A model generated the notes under the pieces. It made no database searches. It saw only the letters and a list, made by a program, of their open reading frames with translations, and was not told the DNA's origin. The position numbers and the translations under genes were made by a program. From Pyrenochaeta sp. MPI-SDFR-AT-0127 (taxonomy: Eukaryota > Ascomycota > Dothideomycetes > Pleosporales > Cucurbitariaceae), in assembly GCA_020747015.1 (NCBI GenBank), contig JAGTJM010000007.1, forward strand, positions 1-64,000: a stretch of 64,000 nucleotides of DNA, read 5' to 3'. Shown in pieces: positions 1 through 9,617 of the stretch (the stretch's first letter is position 1; each line of letters begins with the position of its first letter).

Positions 1-1255
1 TGCAAGGCATCGTCCAGAGATTCCTAGTGTTCCAGTGTCGACTATAAGGTACAGAGAACTTATAGAAAGGAATCGGGAGCCTCTTATACCTTGATAGGGC
101 CAGCTCGTGCGAATCGGCTTTTCGGTAGTTCTCATCACACTAGCATACTCCTTGACAGTTAGAGACGTTTTGCGGCCGAGACAGACCAAACATTGATGGC
201 AAAGGGTATCACATGAGGGTGAGTATTCCAAAGTAGTTTAAAATGGGGTGGTAAAATACCTGGTTTCCTGCCCTGTGGTAGTCACTACTTAAAGAGAGTG
301 TCGAGTCTTAATCCTGTCACTCCTGTACACTATTTTAAATAATACAATTATCTGTACATATACTTATAATTGTATCCAACTTTAATCTTGCCGAGAAAAT
401 TATATTTATAGATATCTATTTAATCCTAGCTTCTGCAGCACTTTAAGACCTACTCCGTCTAAAGCCTACACCTACTATTTATATAAAAATAGTTAATAAA
501 GCATTATCTAGGCTTTTAATCACATCGTGAACTATTCTAGTAATATTGTTAGTGGTACTAATTATACGGAGTATATTTTAAGTATTTATAAAGACTACAA
601 AGCACTACTTTAGTAGGTAGATAATTTTACGGACTAGATCTAAATATCTATATTACTATTTACTATACAGATTCTTTTAATTCTAAAAACTACTATCGTA
701 CTAATCTATACTCCTTATACTAGAGAAGCTTTTTCCTATAGAACGCTACTATTAGCTAGTTCTCTATCTATTATACTATATGCGTAATATTTATAGATAA
801 GTTTAAAGTTAACTCTAGTATCTATACCTACTATATCTTATACTAGAAAGACTATAAGAGCCTCCTTAATTACTACTATTTTATTACTAACCTTAGTAGT
901 AGATAACTTTATTAATATAAAAATTCTATTATTAAGGAGTATAAAGATATATTAGTCTCTAATTACTAAAGTTATTATAGCTTAAAAAGCCTCTATTCTT
1001 AGAATAATAGTATTATAGAAATGCGTTACTTCTTTATCTATTACTAATATATAGCCCTTAGTATAGTATACTACTTACTCTAATAATAGTATATTACTAA
1101 TATCTATAATATTTTCGCCTAAGTAATAATCTTTTATCTCTAAGAATAAGATATAATATTAGAAGTTTATATATATTTTACTAGGAGAGACTCTTTACTA
1201 TATATATAAGAGGCTAGTAATAAGTATTATTTATACTATAAATAATACTTATTAC
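1..1255. repeat. AT-rich RIP-decayed flank
   Basis: This stretch is strongly AT-rich from about position 330 and is full of TA and TAG/TAA words, with no usable open reading frame. That composition matches repeat-induced point mutation in Pezizomycotina. It is probably an old retrotransposon into which, or beside which, the hAT element landed, but I could not read a recognisable protein in it. The first 300 bases are less biased and I see nothing in them. Confidence 0.6.
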
Positions 1256-1440
1256 TAGGGTGGCCGATGGGTATAGGTTGGGTTGGGGTTGGGTTGCCTT
1301 ACATAATACCCAGACCCAACCTATACCCCTACCCACATTTTGTGGTCTAAGCTTGGGTTGGGTTTAGGTTGGGTCGCACTGACCATAGGTTGGGTCTGGG
1401 TTGGGGTTAGGTATATAGCTGGGTTCAGTTTGGGTATTAG
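1256..1440. repeat. Left terminal and subterminal GGGTTGGG repeats
   Basis: About 185 bases made largely of imperfect copies of GGGTTGGGGTTGGGTT, TAGGTTGGG and GGGTATAGG, partly as inverted copies (for example CCCAACCTATACCC at 1314-1327). The mirror image lies at the other end of the element. hAT transposases bind short subterminal repeats, so this is the likely binding array. The words look telomere-like but are irregular and internal. Confidence 0.65.
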
Positions 1441-1646
1441 AAAGCAAGTTCTTTATGTTTTCTATAAGCTGGCCACTTAGCATCACGCAATTAGGGAATT
1501 TTATTACGATAAATTATCATAGTGCTTGAACTTTTCGATTGATCATATCTAAGTAGTATAATACCTACTAACTTAGATCTTGAGTTGAATAAACCTGTAC
1601 CACCCTACCTCCTCTTATAGACTAGTTGTGGTACTAATTGATAGTA

Positions 1647-2228
1647 TCAATGATAAGAAAAGCGGGTATTTGGTGCTATTGCCTGATATTTGTTGTAGTA
1701 GTGCTTAGCTAGCTGGGAATCCTTAACCTGAATTGTAACCCTCTTGGCATGGATAGCGTTTATGTTGCAATCTATTAGTGTTAGTATATAGCTATTATAA
1801 AGAACTGTGATAAATATCCTCCATATACCCAGTAAGCATAGCCTCACATGCCTCCTGAAGTGCTTCTAGGGCACTAGGTTGGATACGCATATCCCCATGA
1901 CCAGTTATATCAGCCATGATCTCGCGGACTACACGCGAAAAGGGGAGCTTGAGTAGAAGTAGATCTGTGCTTTTCTGGTATCGGCGGATCTCTCGGAGCG
2001 CAACCGCTATATATCTTATTAGGATAGAACTGTAATAAGTAGACGTGATAACTTACTGCCTGCTTTAAAGCGATAGGGCCTCTTCTCCCTAGTACCTTTG
2101 CTGGCCTTGCCTGGCTTTTTGACTGGAGCCTTGCGAGGGGCTTTACCAAGAGTCTTACCACCAGTCTTGCCACCTTTTGCAGCGGGTCTCTTGCGGGAAG
2201 TTATCACTGCTGGCCTTGTGCGAGCCAT
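1647..2228 (-). CDS. Histone H3-like protein in a hAT element
   Basis: I join three exons (2228-2057, 2006-1818, 1771-1647) into a 161-aa protein. After a lysine- and arginine-rich tail of about 52 residues (start MARTRPAVITSRKRPAAKGG) comes the H3 core: RFKAGTVALREIRRYQKST, then KLPFSRVVREI, then PSALEALQEACEAML, then AIHAKRVTIQVKDSQLAK. These match the H3 alphaN, alpha1, alpha2 and alpha3 helices in order. The tail does not keep the ARTKQTARKS start and is about 12 residues longer than in canonical H3. Loop 1 is about one residue longer, and the C-terminus is extended by a tyrosine-rich end. Intron 1 (2007-2056) is canonical. Intron 2 (1772-1817) has a good branch site and AG acceptor, but at the position demanded by the frame its donor reads AT instead of GT. 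The gene is either spliced unusually or damaged there. It is divergent from the acidic-protein gene and lies within the element's ends. A captured, diverged H3 or a CenH3-like variant are both possible. Confidence 0.8.
2007..2056 (-). other. Intron 1 of H3-like gene with TTATCAC/TTATTACAG
   Basis: A 50-nt intron with a GTAAGT donor, a CCTAATAA branch-like word and a TATAG acceptor. It contains TTATCAC and TTATTACAGTTCT. It interrupts the codon for the Thr of the GTVALREIRR core motif, and its removal restores the H3 frame exactly. Confidence 0.75.
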
Positions 2229-2681
2229 AGTATTGAGCTGTTATATTGGACTGTAATATTGAATTGGGGTGGTTGTATATATAAACGTATGCGTAAGTAT
2301 AGGTGTAAGCGAGATAGAGGCTTTGGTTGATAGAAGTTTATTATAGATAGCGTAGGAAGTCTTTTACTTAGGTGCTCTCACCTTCACCTCTACCTTATAA
2401 GTTCTGGAGCCTAGCTAAAGCGTTATTGCACCTATATTATCGCGCGCAGCCATTCCTGATTGCGCATACCGTGATTAACAACCGTGATAATTATCGCAAT
2501 TTTTCGTTAGGGTTAGTACCTCACCCACCAGTTAGCTTATATAGCGACTCTAGGTGAAGGTGAAGGTGAAGGGTTAGGTGAAGCTAAATCTATGATTTTT
2601 CGATCTCAAAACTTCGATACTTCTTACACAACACTCTAACAACTGTTAATTATCACGGCTATATATTGCAGCATCGCAGTA
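2229..2681. promoter_or_regulatory. Divergent promoter region of H3-like and acidic-protein genes
   Basis: About 450 bases separate the two start codons. The region holds a TATATATA tract near 2275 in minus-strand promoter position. It also holds a short inverted arrangement of CACCTTCACCTCTACC (2379-2394) and a tandem AGGTGA block (2552-2580). Several TTATCAC-type words occur in both orientations (around 2465-2500 and 2648-2657). No ORF here looks real. Confidence 0.35.
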
Positions 2682-4030
2682 ATGGATCCTAACACGCCAC
2701 CTGTTAAGCAAGAGGAGGTCGAGGAAGACAAACTTCTCTTTCCTAATATCTTACTTAATGCCCCAGAAGGATTCGAGCAGGCTGAGTGGGCTGAGCTAAC
2801 TGGTGTAATTATCACACGCTATAATCACAGTATATACTAATATGTGTACAGGGCTGGGGAACTGAGCAGGAAGAGGCCGAATACTGGATATCCCAACGTG
2901 GACAGGCTGCATCTCGTAAAGGCCGCCCAACAAACTTCAAGTCTGTATTTAAGGGCGAGCTCAGTAATAGCGCCCGAGCAATTCACCAGCGGTGTAAGGC
3001 AGCGCAGCGTTCTCATGAGCAGGCAGCTCTCGATAATGCTGGAGCCTCTGATCGAGCTGCTAAATACGCACTTACTAAGCGACTTTCAAAGGATGCTCAT
3101 TATCAAGCGCTATCTACTATAGATCAAGAAGTAGCACTCGAAAAGAAGCTAGAGGATATTGCACAAGATCGGTTTGATCATCAACAGAGTCGTAAGTTAT
3201 TACAGTGAGTTATTACAGCTTTTTACTAATAGAGATGTAGGAGAGTGGCTAGAGACTAAGCTACAATCCGTCCATATAAAATGGAGCAAGATCCGTAAGA
3301 CTATTGCCCGGAAGAAGCATGCAGAGGCCCTTAGCAAGCTACCTCAAGAGAAGGAAAAAAAGAGTAGCAAGATATACTCTAACAGAGGTGATCAACGTTT
3401 GTTTGGCTCAGGTGGTGTGCTAGAGAAACTTATGCGTAAGGTATATGAAGAGGGCGCCTCAGAACTAAAGACAGATGAGAATCAGAATGAGGATGCGCAG
3501 CGTAAGTTATTACTGAAGTTTATCACAGCGTTATACTCATACATTACAGGTGAATGGCAGGCCTATATTGACAGTCTCTCTCAAGATGAGCTTGCTCTAG
3601 TTACAGATAAGGAGTGGCATTATGTTATTACAGTCCTTTATAATAGCTGAGTACTAATATCTATAGGGAACGCGAGCCAACTCCTCCACCAGAGTTCACC
3701 TATAATGGCGATGATATTGTTCTTGAAGCCCATCGCCCATATATAAAAGGCGATAATGATGATGAGTGTGAGGAAGAGGTGGATGATGACTCTGATATTG
3801 AAGAATGGCTTAACAGGCAAGAGAATGAGTATGAGACTCAGGAGCAGTATATGGCAACTATAGAGTCAGATAGTGAGCTTGAGAGTGAGGTTTCTGGAGA
3901 TGAGGAGACTGAGAGCGAGGATTCTGGAGATGAGGAGATTGAGAGCAATTCTGAAGATGAGCTCCAATCAGACAACGATATAAGGGGTGAGGCTGAAGAT
4001 AATGACGTAGATATGACGGATATGGACTAG
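2682..4030 (+). CDS. Unrecognised 385-aa protein with acidic tail (element accessory gene)
   Basis: Five exons (2682-2804, 2852-3191, 3235-3501, 3550-3613, 3667-4030) join in frame to 1158 nt. The protein starts MDPNTPPVKQEEVEED. It has a Trp-containing segment (EFGWGT-like, about residue 42), then an Ala/Arg/Lys/Gln-rich helical middle, probably coiled coil (residues 60-260). It ends in roughly 85 residues dominated by Asp, Glu and Ser (motifs such as SEVSGDEETESEDSGDEE). I recognise no family. Acidic tails of this kind are common in histone chaperones and chromatin proteins, and the neighbour is an H3-like gene, so a chaperone-like role is possible but only inferred. The donor of the fourth intron (GTGGCA) is weak and the third intron is in frame, so the model is not certain. 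Each inferred intron carries the element's TTAT(C/T)ACAG-type motif. Confidence 0.6.
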
Positions 4031-4254
4031 GCACTAGTCTGTACTTGGGATTAAACTTGCCTAACTCGCTTACGGGTTCCTAATTAGCAACCCCCTGAGT
4101 AAAAGCAATTATCACAGCTAATTATTGCGGGGGAACGCTTAATATAATAGGTATTATCAAACTCTCATAGTACACAAGTAATTTTCCGCAGAATTATCTT
4201 TGAACCTATTTATCACAGCTATTTATCACACTGGTTTATTGGGCGTGTAGTAAC

Positions 4255-6904
4255 ATGTCCAATATCGATCCGCTTCTAAGTCTTCCAATTATACTTCACT
4301 CCTACCACTTTAGTGCTCCTCAGATCGTTAGAGGAGGGACTAGGAGGATCCTTAACCTTATTAAGTGCCCACCTATTAACTCAGAGGAACCCCTCCGTAA
4401 CCAAGAAGCCCCTTTAGCGTGGCAAGACTGGTGGGAGAAGACTGAATGGGCACTAACACCTGGGAACTATAAGCCGCGGTGGAACTCAATAAGTCGTACA
4501 GGCGTAGTATGGCTACAATTTGGCGAAGCTGCACAATCTTCTGATGGACATCCCTTTGTATTCTGCTTACGGTGTAGTCTTATACTCCAACACCCACAAA
4601 TTCGCTCAATTGGCACGAAACATATGATTAATCACCTCGAGTCTACGCAATGTCAAAGGACGCAATTTTACGCACACGCTCAATCGCCCATACAAATAGC
4701 ACAGGCACAACAACGACTTCAGCCAAGAACCCAGTCAACTGCTATACCACCATATAGTCCATCACAATTTGAGGAAGAGCTTATTCGGGTTATCGCAGAT
4801 AATAACTGGTCTTTCCGTATAGTAGAGCGAGCATCTTTTTATCGGTTTATACAATTTCTACGTCAAGGTGTTTATATACCAAAACGGAGTAAAGTTGTAC
4901 AGATATTTAAGGATCAGTTTCAGTATATACAAGAGTCGTTGCTTAGCGATCTTGGTAAAAAGACTAAGGTTTCAATTGCACTTGATGGATGGTCAGCAAA
5001 TAACCATCTTAGCTTTCTAGCAATTAAAGCGTACTATATTAATAATAGTTGGCAACATAGGGAGAAGCTACTTGATTTTATCCCTATCCGCGGCAGCCAT
5101 ACTGGTACTTCTATGGCATTAGAGTTACTCCGTGTCCTCTCTACTACAAAGACTGAAGGCCGTCTCCTTGCTATTACAGCTGATAATGCTGGAAATAATG
5201 GGACACTTCGTACTTGCGTTGAAGGAGCACTACGCAAGAAAGATATAACCTGGAAGGCAAACGAAAATACTATCCCATGCCTCGCCCACGTTATCAACCT
5301 TGTTGTACAGGAGATAATTAGACACCTTAAGCTTACACCAGCCAACGAGGATGACGGCTTATCAACTCTACAGAAACGTCATATTAGTGATGTACAGGCA
5401 TCAATATCTGTCCCTAATTCACTCCGTAAGGTATGCTCGGCTTTATCACAGGCTTTTATCACATACTAACTACGATAAAGCTTCGCGCAATCTGTGTTGC
5501 GATTGATCGATCACCACAACGATATGAGCGGTTCGCTACCCTACAAGAACACTTGCCAGCAAAGGAACGCCTATCTATTATACGAGATGTAAAGACCAGA
5601 TGGAATTCAACCTTTGATATGTGCGAACGCGCGCTAAAGCTTCGAGACTATATTGACCAGTGGCTTAATCAAGAAATCGCACAGAAGATGGTAGCAAACA
5701 CGAGTAGTATCTCTATAGATGATGGTATTGCTGAGGTAGATTTCCGCGACCTTAAACGGCTTCGACTAAGCCACAGTGAATGGCACCACCTAGAGCTAAT
5801 TACAAATATGCTCCAGAAGTTTAAGGACGCTACTATATGGCTTAGCCAGTCCCAGCAACCCCAGATCCAGTATATTTGGCTTATGTATAACCGCCTATTC
5901 GACTTCCTCGATACTATGACTCAAGACCTAGAGGAAGATATTGAGCACGATGAGATAGCTACATGGCCAGCAGTTGTTCGAAATACAGCTATAAAAGGCA
6001 AGGCAAAGCTAAGCAAGTATTATGGGGTTACAAGTGGAGAACGGGGCTTCTTATTCAACTGTGCGACGATTTTAGATCCTACACAGAAGCTTACTGCATA
6101 TGAGGTACTATTAATCACAGTCTATTATCACAGCCACACACTAACTGCTATCTACAGGACGAAACCTGGGACCCATCTGATAAGTTCACTTATCGCGAAC
6201 AATTCCTCCAATACCTCGAACGATATGATAATAGAGAGCATACTACTATCACCCTATCAACTAATAGTCTCCTCCCTAGACGATCCCAGGGTACTGAGTG
6301 GTTTCGAAAGCCAGCTCCACCATCACAACCAAGTAGATCGCAATCGCTATCACAATCAGACCGTAGTCTTAGTTGTGATATAGCATCCCAGGATAGTGAG
6401 CAGTATACAGGAGCAACAAGGCAGGAAGGGGAGGACTACCTAAATACTCCTATTATTATGGAGCACCAAGGTTTTAATATCCTTTCCTGGTGGAAAGAAA
6501 ATCAGACTACTTATCCCCGACTTGCTATAGTAGCAAGGGATATTCTAGCAATTCCTATTGCAGGCGTTGGTGTTGAACGCGTTTTCAACGTTGCAAAGGA
6601 TATCATAGGTAACCGGAGGCATAGACTATCTGCTCAAACAATCCGGCAACTTCTTATAGTAAAGTATGGGAATATAGATGAAGAGGAGACTTCTAGTATA
6701 GCTAGGACTAGCTTAGAAGAGGATCAAATACTATACGAGGAAGTTGATGATCTATTTGAGCTACCTGCTCAGGTAGATTTTGAAGAAGATCAGGTTCAAG
6801 AGGATAGAGATGGGGAAGAATTATGTATAGTAGAAGATAGTAACGATGTTGGAGAAGGGTTACAACCTCCACCAAGAAAACGACAGCGCCGTAGTGTCCC
6901 TTAG
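4255..6904 (+). CDS. Intact hAT-family transposase, 848 aa
   Basis: The gene cuts and moves the surrounding element. Exons 4255-5430, 5481-6104 and 6158-6904 join in phase 0 to 848 codons without any stop. Residues near 85-140 form a BED-like zinc finger (FVFCLRCSLIL followed by paired His). The catalytic core starts at VSIALDGWSANNHLSFLAIK, whose Asp is the likely first acidic residue, and continues with ITADNAGNN and CLAHVINLVVQ. The C-terminal hAT dimerisation domain is clear (YPRLAIVARDILAIPIAG, VERVFNVAKDIIGNRRHRLS). The two introns are 50 and 53 nt with CTAAC branch sites, and both contain two TTATCACA-type words or close variants. A Ser/Gln-rich linker precedes the C-terminal domain. 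No RIP-type nonsense codons are present, in contrast to nearly all other transposons in the window. Confidence 0.9.
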
Positions 6905-7204
6905 TATAGCGGAGAATACATTTATATAAGCTCCTATTACCTAATCTATAAGAGTATAATTAGTTGTTATAACTAGCTGTGATAACTAACTCTTATAAGT
7001 GTATCACTAAAAGTAAGTACCTAGCCTAACGCTATATATATAAAATACACGCTACCTTACGAGTTAATCATAACCCAGTAACCCAACCTATACCCAACCC
7101 AGATCCAAGCTCCTACCACCCCAACCAAACCTATACCCAAGTCCGTGCGACCCCAACCCAACCCCAACACATCCAGGGTATAGGTATACCCATCGACCAG
7201 CCTA
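6905..7204. repeat. Right subterminal and terminal repeat region
   Basis: Downstream of the transposase this holds TTATAACTAGCTGTGATAAC at 6964-6983 (inverted copies of the TTATCACAGCT word). It is followed by many CCCAACC/CCCAACCCCAACC words (7075-7175) and the inverted terminus GGGTATACCCATCGACCAGCC. It mirrors the left end of the element. Confidence 0.65.
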
Positions 7205-7236
7205 ACCCAACGGTTGGGTTACCCCGCGGGTTACCT

Positions 7237-8600
7237 CTTATTTTAGCTATAACTTTCCTAGATTATAACGTAATTTAATAACTTTTAGCTTATTTTATAG
7301 ACCTAATCTATATCTATAACTTTTATATATAAAATTTCTTTTTAAAAAAATAATTACGTAAGTTATTAAGGTTTTAAAGCGTGGGTACTGGTGGCCTAAT
7401 TAAGTGGGTATCGAAAAATGGGTATTGAAATAACTGACGTAATAAAAGATATATTACGTAATTAAAATTCTAGATTTATAGATTTAGCTAATAGCTATAA
7501 AATAAACTAAAATTTACCTAATTTGGACTAGTATTGATAGAGGAATAAATAAAAGAAAGATTAGGGGGTATACCCACCCAACCAGCCTAAATTTACTGTG
7601 TAGTTGTCGCGTTATTATATATTAAGATCCTCTCATTTCGTAGTAGTACGCGACTAACTAGTGTTCACTACTAACTAGTGGAACACGTTATAGTAGTAGT
7701 AGTATACTAGAGGAGACGCTAGCTAGATTAGGATTTTTTTAGAATCCTATCTTTAAGCCCTCTATAGAACTTATAAAAGAGGTATCTCTATAGTAAAATA
7801 ATTAATAGTAAGCGATAGAAATAAGCTATTTACGTCTAATTTTTAGAAAATATTTATAGTATAACTAGGGATTAAGAAAAAACTATCTACTACCTACTAC
7901 CTAAAAACTAATAGATAAATAGAATAAATAAATAGGATACTTAAATAATACTTATAAACGTGTTATAACTATATATAAGATAATTAGGTATTATTACTAC
8001 CTATAGTATAGATTACCTATAATAATAAGAAATTAGAGATAACTAGTATAATACTATTCTATATATATTATAGGAAATGCCCTAACCTCTTTAAAAGAAA
8101 TTTTCCTAATACTAGAGCTAAAGTAGTCTTAAAAAGTATCTAGGAAATAAAGGATATATACTAAAAACTAAAGGAAAATATAGAAAAAATTTGGTATTAA
8201 TAAATTAAATATATTAATAAGAAAAGAAAAATAGTACCTTAGCTAAAAAAGGAGGATAAAGTATACTTAATTATAAAAAACTATTAAATAAAATAACTAA
8301 ATAAAGGATTAGACTATATTAAGGTTAGACTATTTTTAATTAAAGAATAAAAAGGACTAGTAAATTATTATTAAAAGGCTTAGGGTCTTTAGTAGAGTAG
8401 CTATAATATAAAATAGCTAGTATTACTAAGGAGCCTTTCTTAGTAGGCTTGTAGATTAGAGTAAGTAGAGATAAATAAGTAGTAGAAGTAGTTCTAAGTA
8501 TTAAATAGTAGTATTTAATAATAACGTAAGGTTAATTATAATATTCTATAAGGGTATATTATTCTTATCTATATACATAATGTGCTCGTTGCGCTCGCTA
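7237..8600. repeat. AT-rich RIP-decayed flank with Ty3/gypsy relic
   Basis: Strongly AT-rich DNA with almost every frame closed by TAA/TAG. Within it 7870-8395 can still be read as a Ty3/gypsy integrase tail (separate entry). The rest shows no recognisable coding. The compositional break at about 8590 marks the end of the decayed element. Confidence 0.7.
7870..8395 (+). pseudogene. RIP-degraded Ty3/gypsy integrase C-terminal region
   Basis: Reading through many stop codons on the plus strand gives TNRQIEQINRILEQYLR near 7905-7955, then YNYIQDNW and a LLP-I-Q-TYNN pattern. These follow the conserved end of gypsy integrases (TNGQTERVNQ.LEQYLR, LLP.AQFAYNN). Further on, DKVYLIIKN and LDYIKVRLFLIKE correspond to the segment before the chromodomain. 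Nearly all differences are C-to-T or G-to-A. It cannot encode a protein. Confidence 0.7.
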
Positions 8601-8801
8601 CGAGTATAGCGAGCGGTCACGTGCGTAGAGCCTTGCCTTGGGTTGGCGTCCGTGGCGGTGCTTATGGTTGGCGGAGAGTGCTCCTCCTAGGGTACTCTTA
8701 TCCTTTCAAACCAGGATCGTAACACTGGGTTAGGGTTTCTTAGGGGATTAAACCCTAACCAATATTAATCCTCTCGCCTATTAGTAATAGGATGGCTATG
8801 G

Positions 8802-9146
8802 ATGTTAGAAGAAGAGTTAGGTTTTGACCCTTCTATTGTGAAGAACCAAGGAAAGCACACTGAGATCTGGCGTAACGGTTAAGTGGAACGGATCCGAGTG
8901 GAAAGCATCATGAAGCGACAACGATCGGTTGCTGGCCGAGCTACAATATGCTGGCAGGGCGTTCTTTGCGATGGATCAGGACGCAAATTAGTGATTAAAG
9001 ACTTATGGGAGTACGAAGAGTGACTAGAAGAAGGCCTTCTGCTTAAGGAAGCTACCGAAGCTGGTGTTAAGAACATGGCGCGGTACTACTATCACGAGAC
9101 TGTATTTATTGAGGGCAAAGAGGACGATATCCTGGGCAATGTGTGA
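8802..9146 (+). pseudogene. FunK1-type fungal protein kinase fragment
   Basis: From an ATG at 8802 one frame reads ELGFDPSIVKNQGK, then RSVAGRATICWQG, KLVIKDLWEYEE and LKEATEAGVKNMARYYYHET. This is the start of the FunK1 kinase family (VAGRATTCW, VVKDSWQYPEREEEG, VARYYHHETV). In-frame stops occur near 8880 and 9022 and at 9144-9146, so it is broken. A further 200 bases (to about 9360) may be the same gene in another frame. FunK1 genes are often multicopy in repeat-rich fungal regions. Confidence 0.65.
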
Positions 9147-9377
9147 TGAGGACTGAGCGACGCTGTTGGACGGATCCCACTACAACGAACAACACATTCC
9201 GAATCGGTTGCGAGCCCAGTAGTCTCAAGCGCTTCGGGTGCAAGGAGGGGTAGGAGCTTGGGGATCTAGAAATCCTATCTCTGCCAAGGTCCGGGATTTC
9301 ATCGAGAATCTTGTTGCGCTGCCGGCAAGCCAATTCTTGACGCACCTGGGCTCGTGCTAGAGGAAGGTGAGTTTCTC

Positions 9378-9605
9378 TTATTTTGGTGACTTTATGGGAA
9401 CGGACTTGACCAAATTGACAAGCTTCTCGCTTATGTTCATTGCGGAGACGATGGCGGCAGCTCGCTCTGAAGCTGAAGCCCTAGTGTTGCATACTAAATT
9501 CTGCGTCAGGGCTGAAGGGCCGTTGATGCAATCCGGAAATTCCATGCCTCTCGTTCCCGGCATTGCCAGGAACGATGCAAGGACAACCAATTCGTGGAAT
9601 CCCAT
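9378..9605 (-). pseudogene. N-terminal fragment of GH3 beta-xylosidase-like enzyme
   Basis: A 75-codon frame starts with a plausible signal peptide (MGFHELVVLASFLAMPGTRG). It continues FPDCINGPSALTQNLVCNT, then SERAAAIVSAMNISEKLVNL. This is the recognisable start of fungal GH3 beta-xylosidases (FPDC.NGPL, LVCDT, RA.ALVS..T..EKL.N). The match stops there and no downstream catalytic part follows, so it is a truncated copy. Confidence 0.6.
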
Positions 9606-9617
9606 TTTCTAGAAATG

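Larger units (their letters stand above)
1256..7204. mobile_element. Compound hAT element carrying a histone H3-like gene
   Basis: The element is bounded by related inverted ends: TAGGGTGGCCGATGGGTATA at 1256-1275, and at 7185-7204 an end whose complement reads TAGGCTGGTCGATGGGTATA. Inside both ends lie mirror-image tracts of GGGTTGGG/TAGGTTGGG words (1262-1440 and 7075-7204). Between them sit three genes: an H3-like histone (minus strand), a 385-aa unknown protein and a hAT transposase (both plus). The transposase frame is intact. I do not find a perfect 8-bp target duplication. CTTATTAC at 1248-1255 resembles CTTATTTT at 7237-7244, which would place the right end 32 bases further out. The flanks are AT-rich and decayed, but the element is not, so it may be young. 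Confidence 0.75.

Noticed and set aside
1262..1440. GGGTTGGG tracts as a telomere
   Set aside because: The words are irregular, internal, present in inverted form at 7075-7204, and frame a hAT element; a telomere would be a regular terminal array such as TTAGGG.
3192..3234. A shorter intron (28 nt, GTGAGT donor at 3205) in the acidic-protein gene
   Set aside because: It also keeps frame but is too short for normal fungal splicing; the 43-nt GTAAGT intron is preferred, though not proven.
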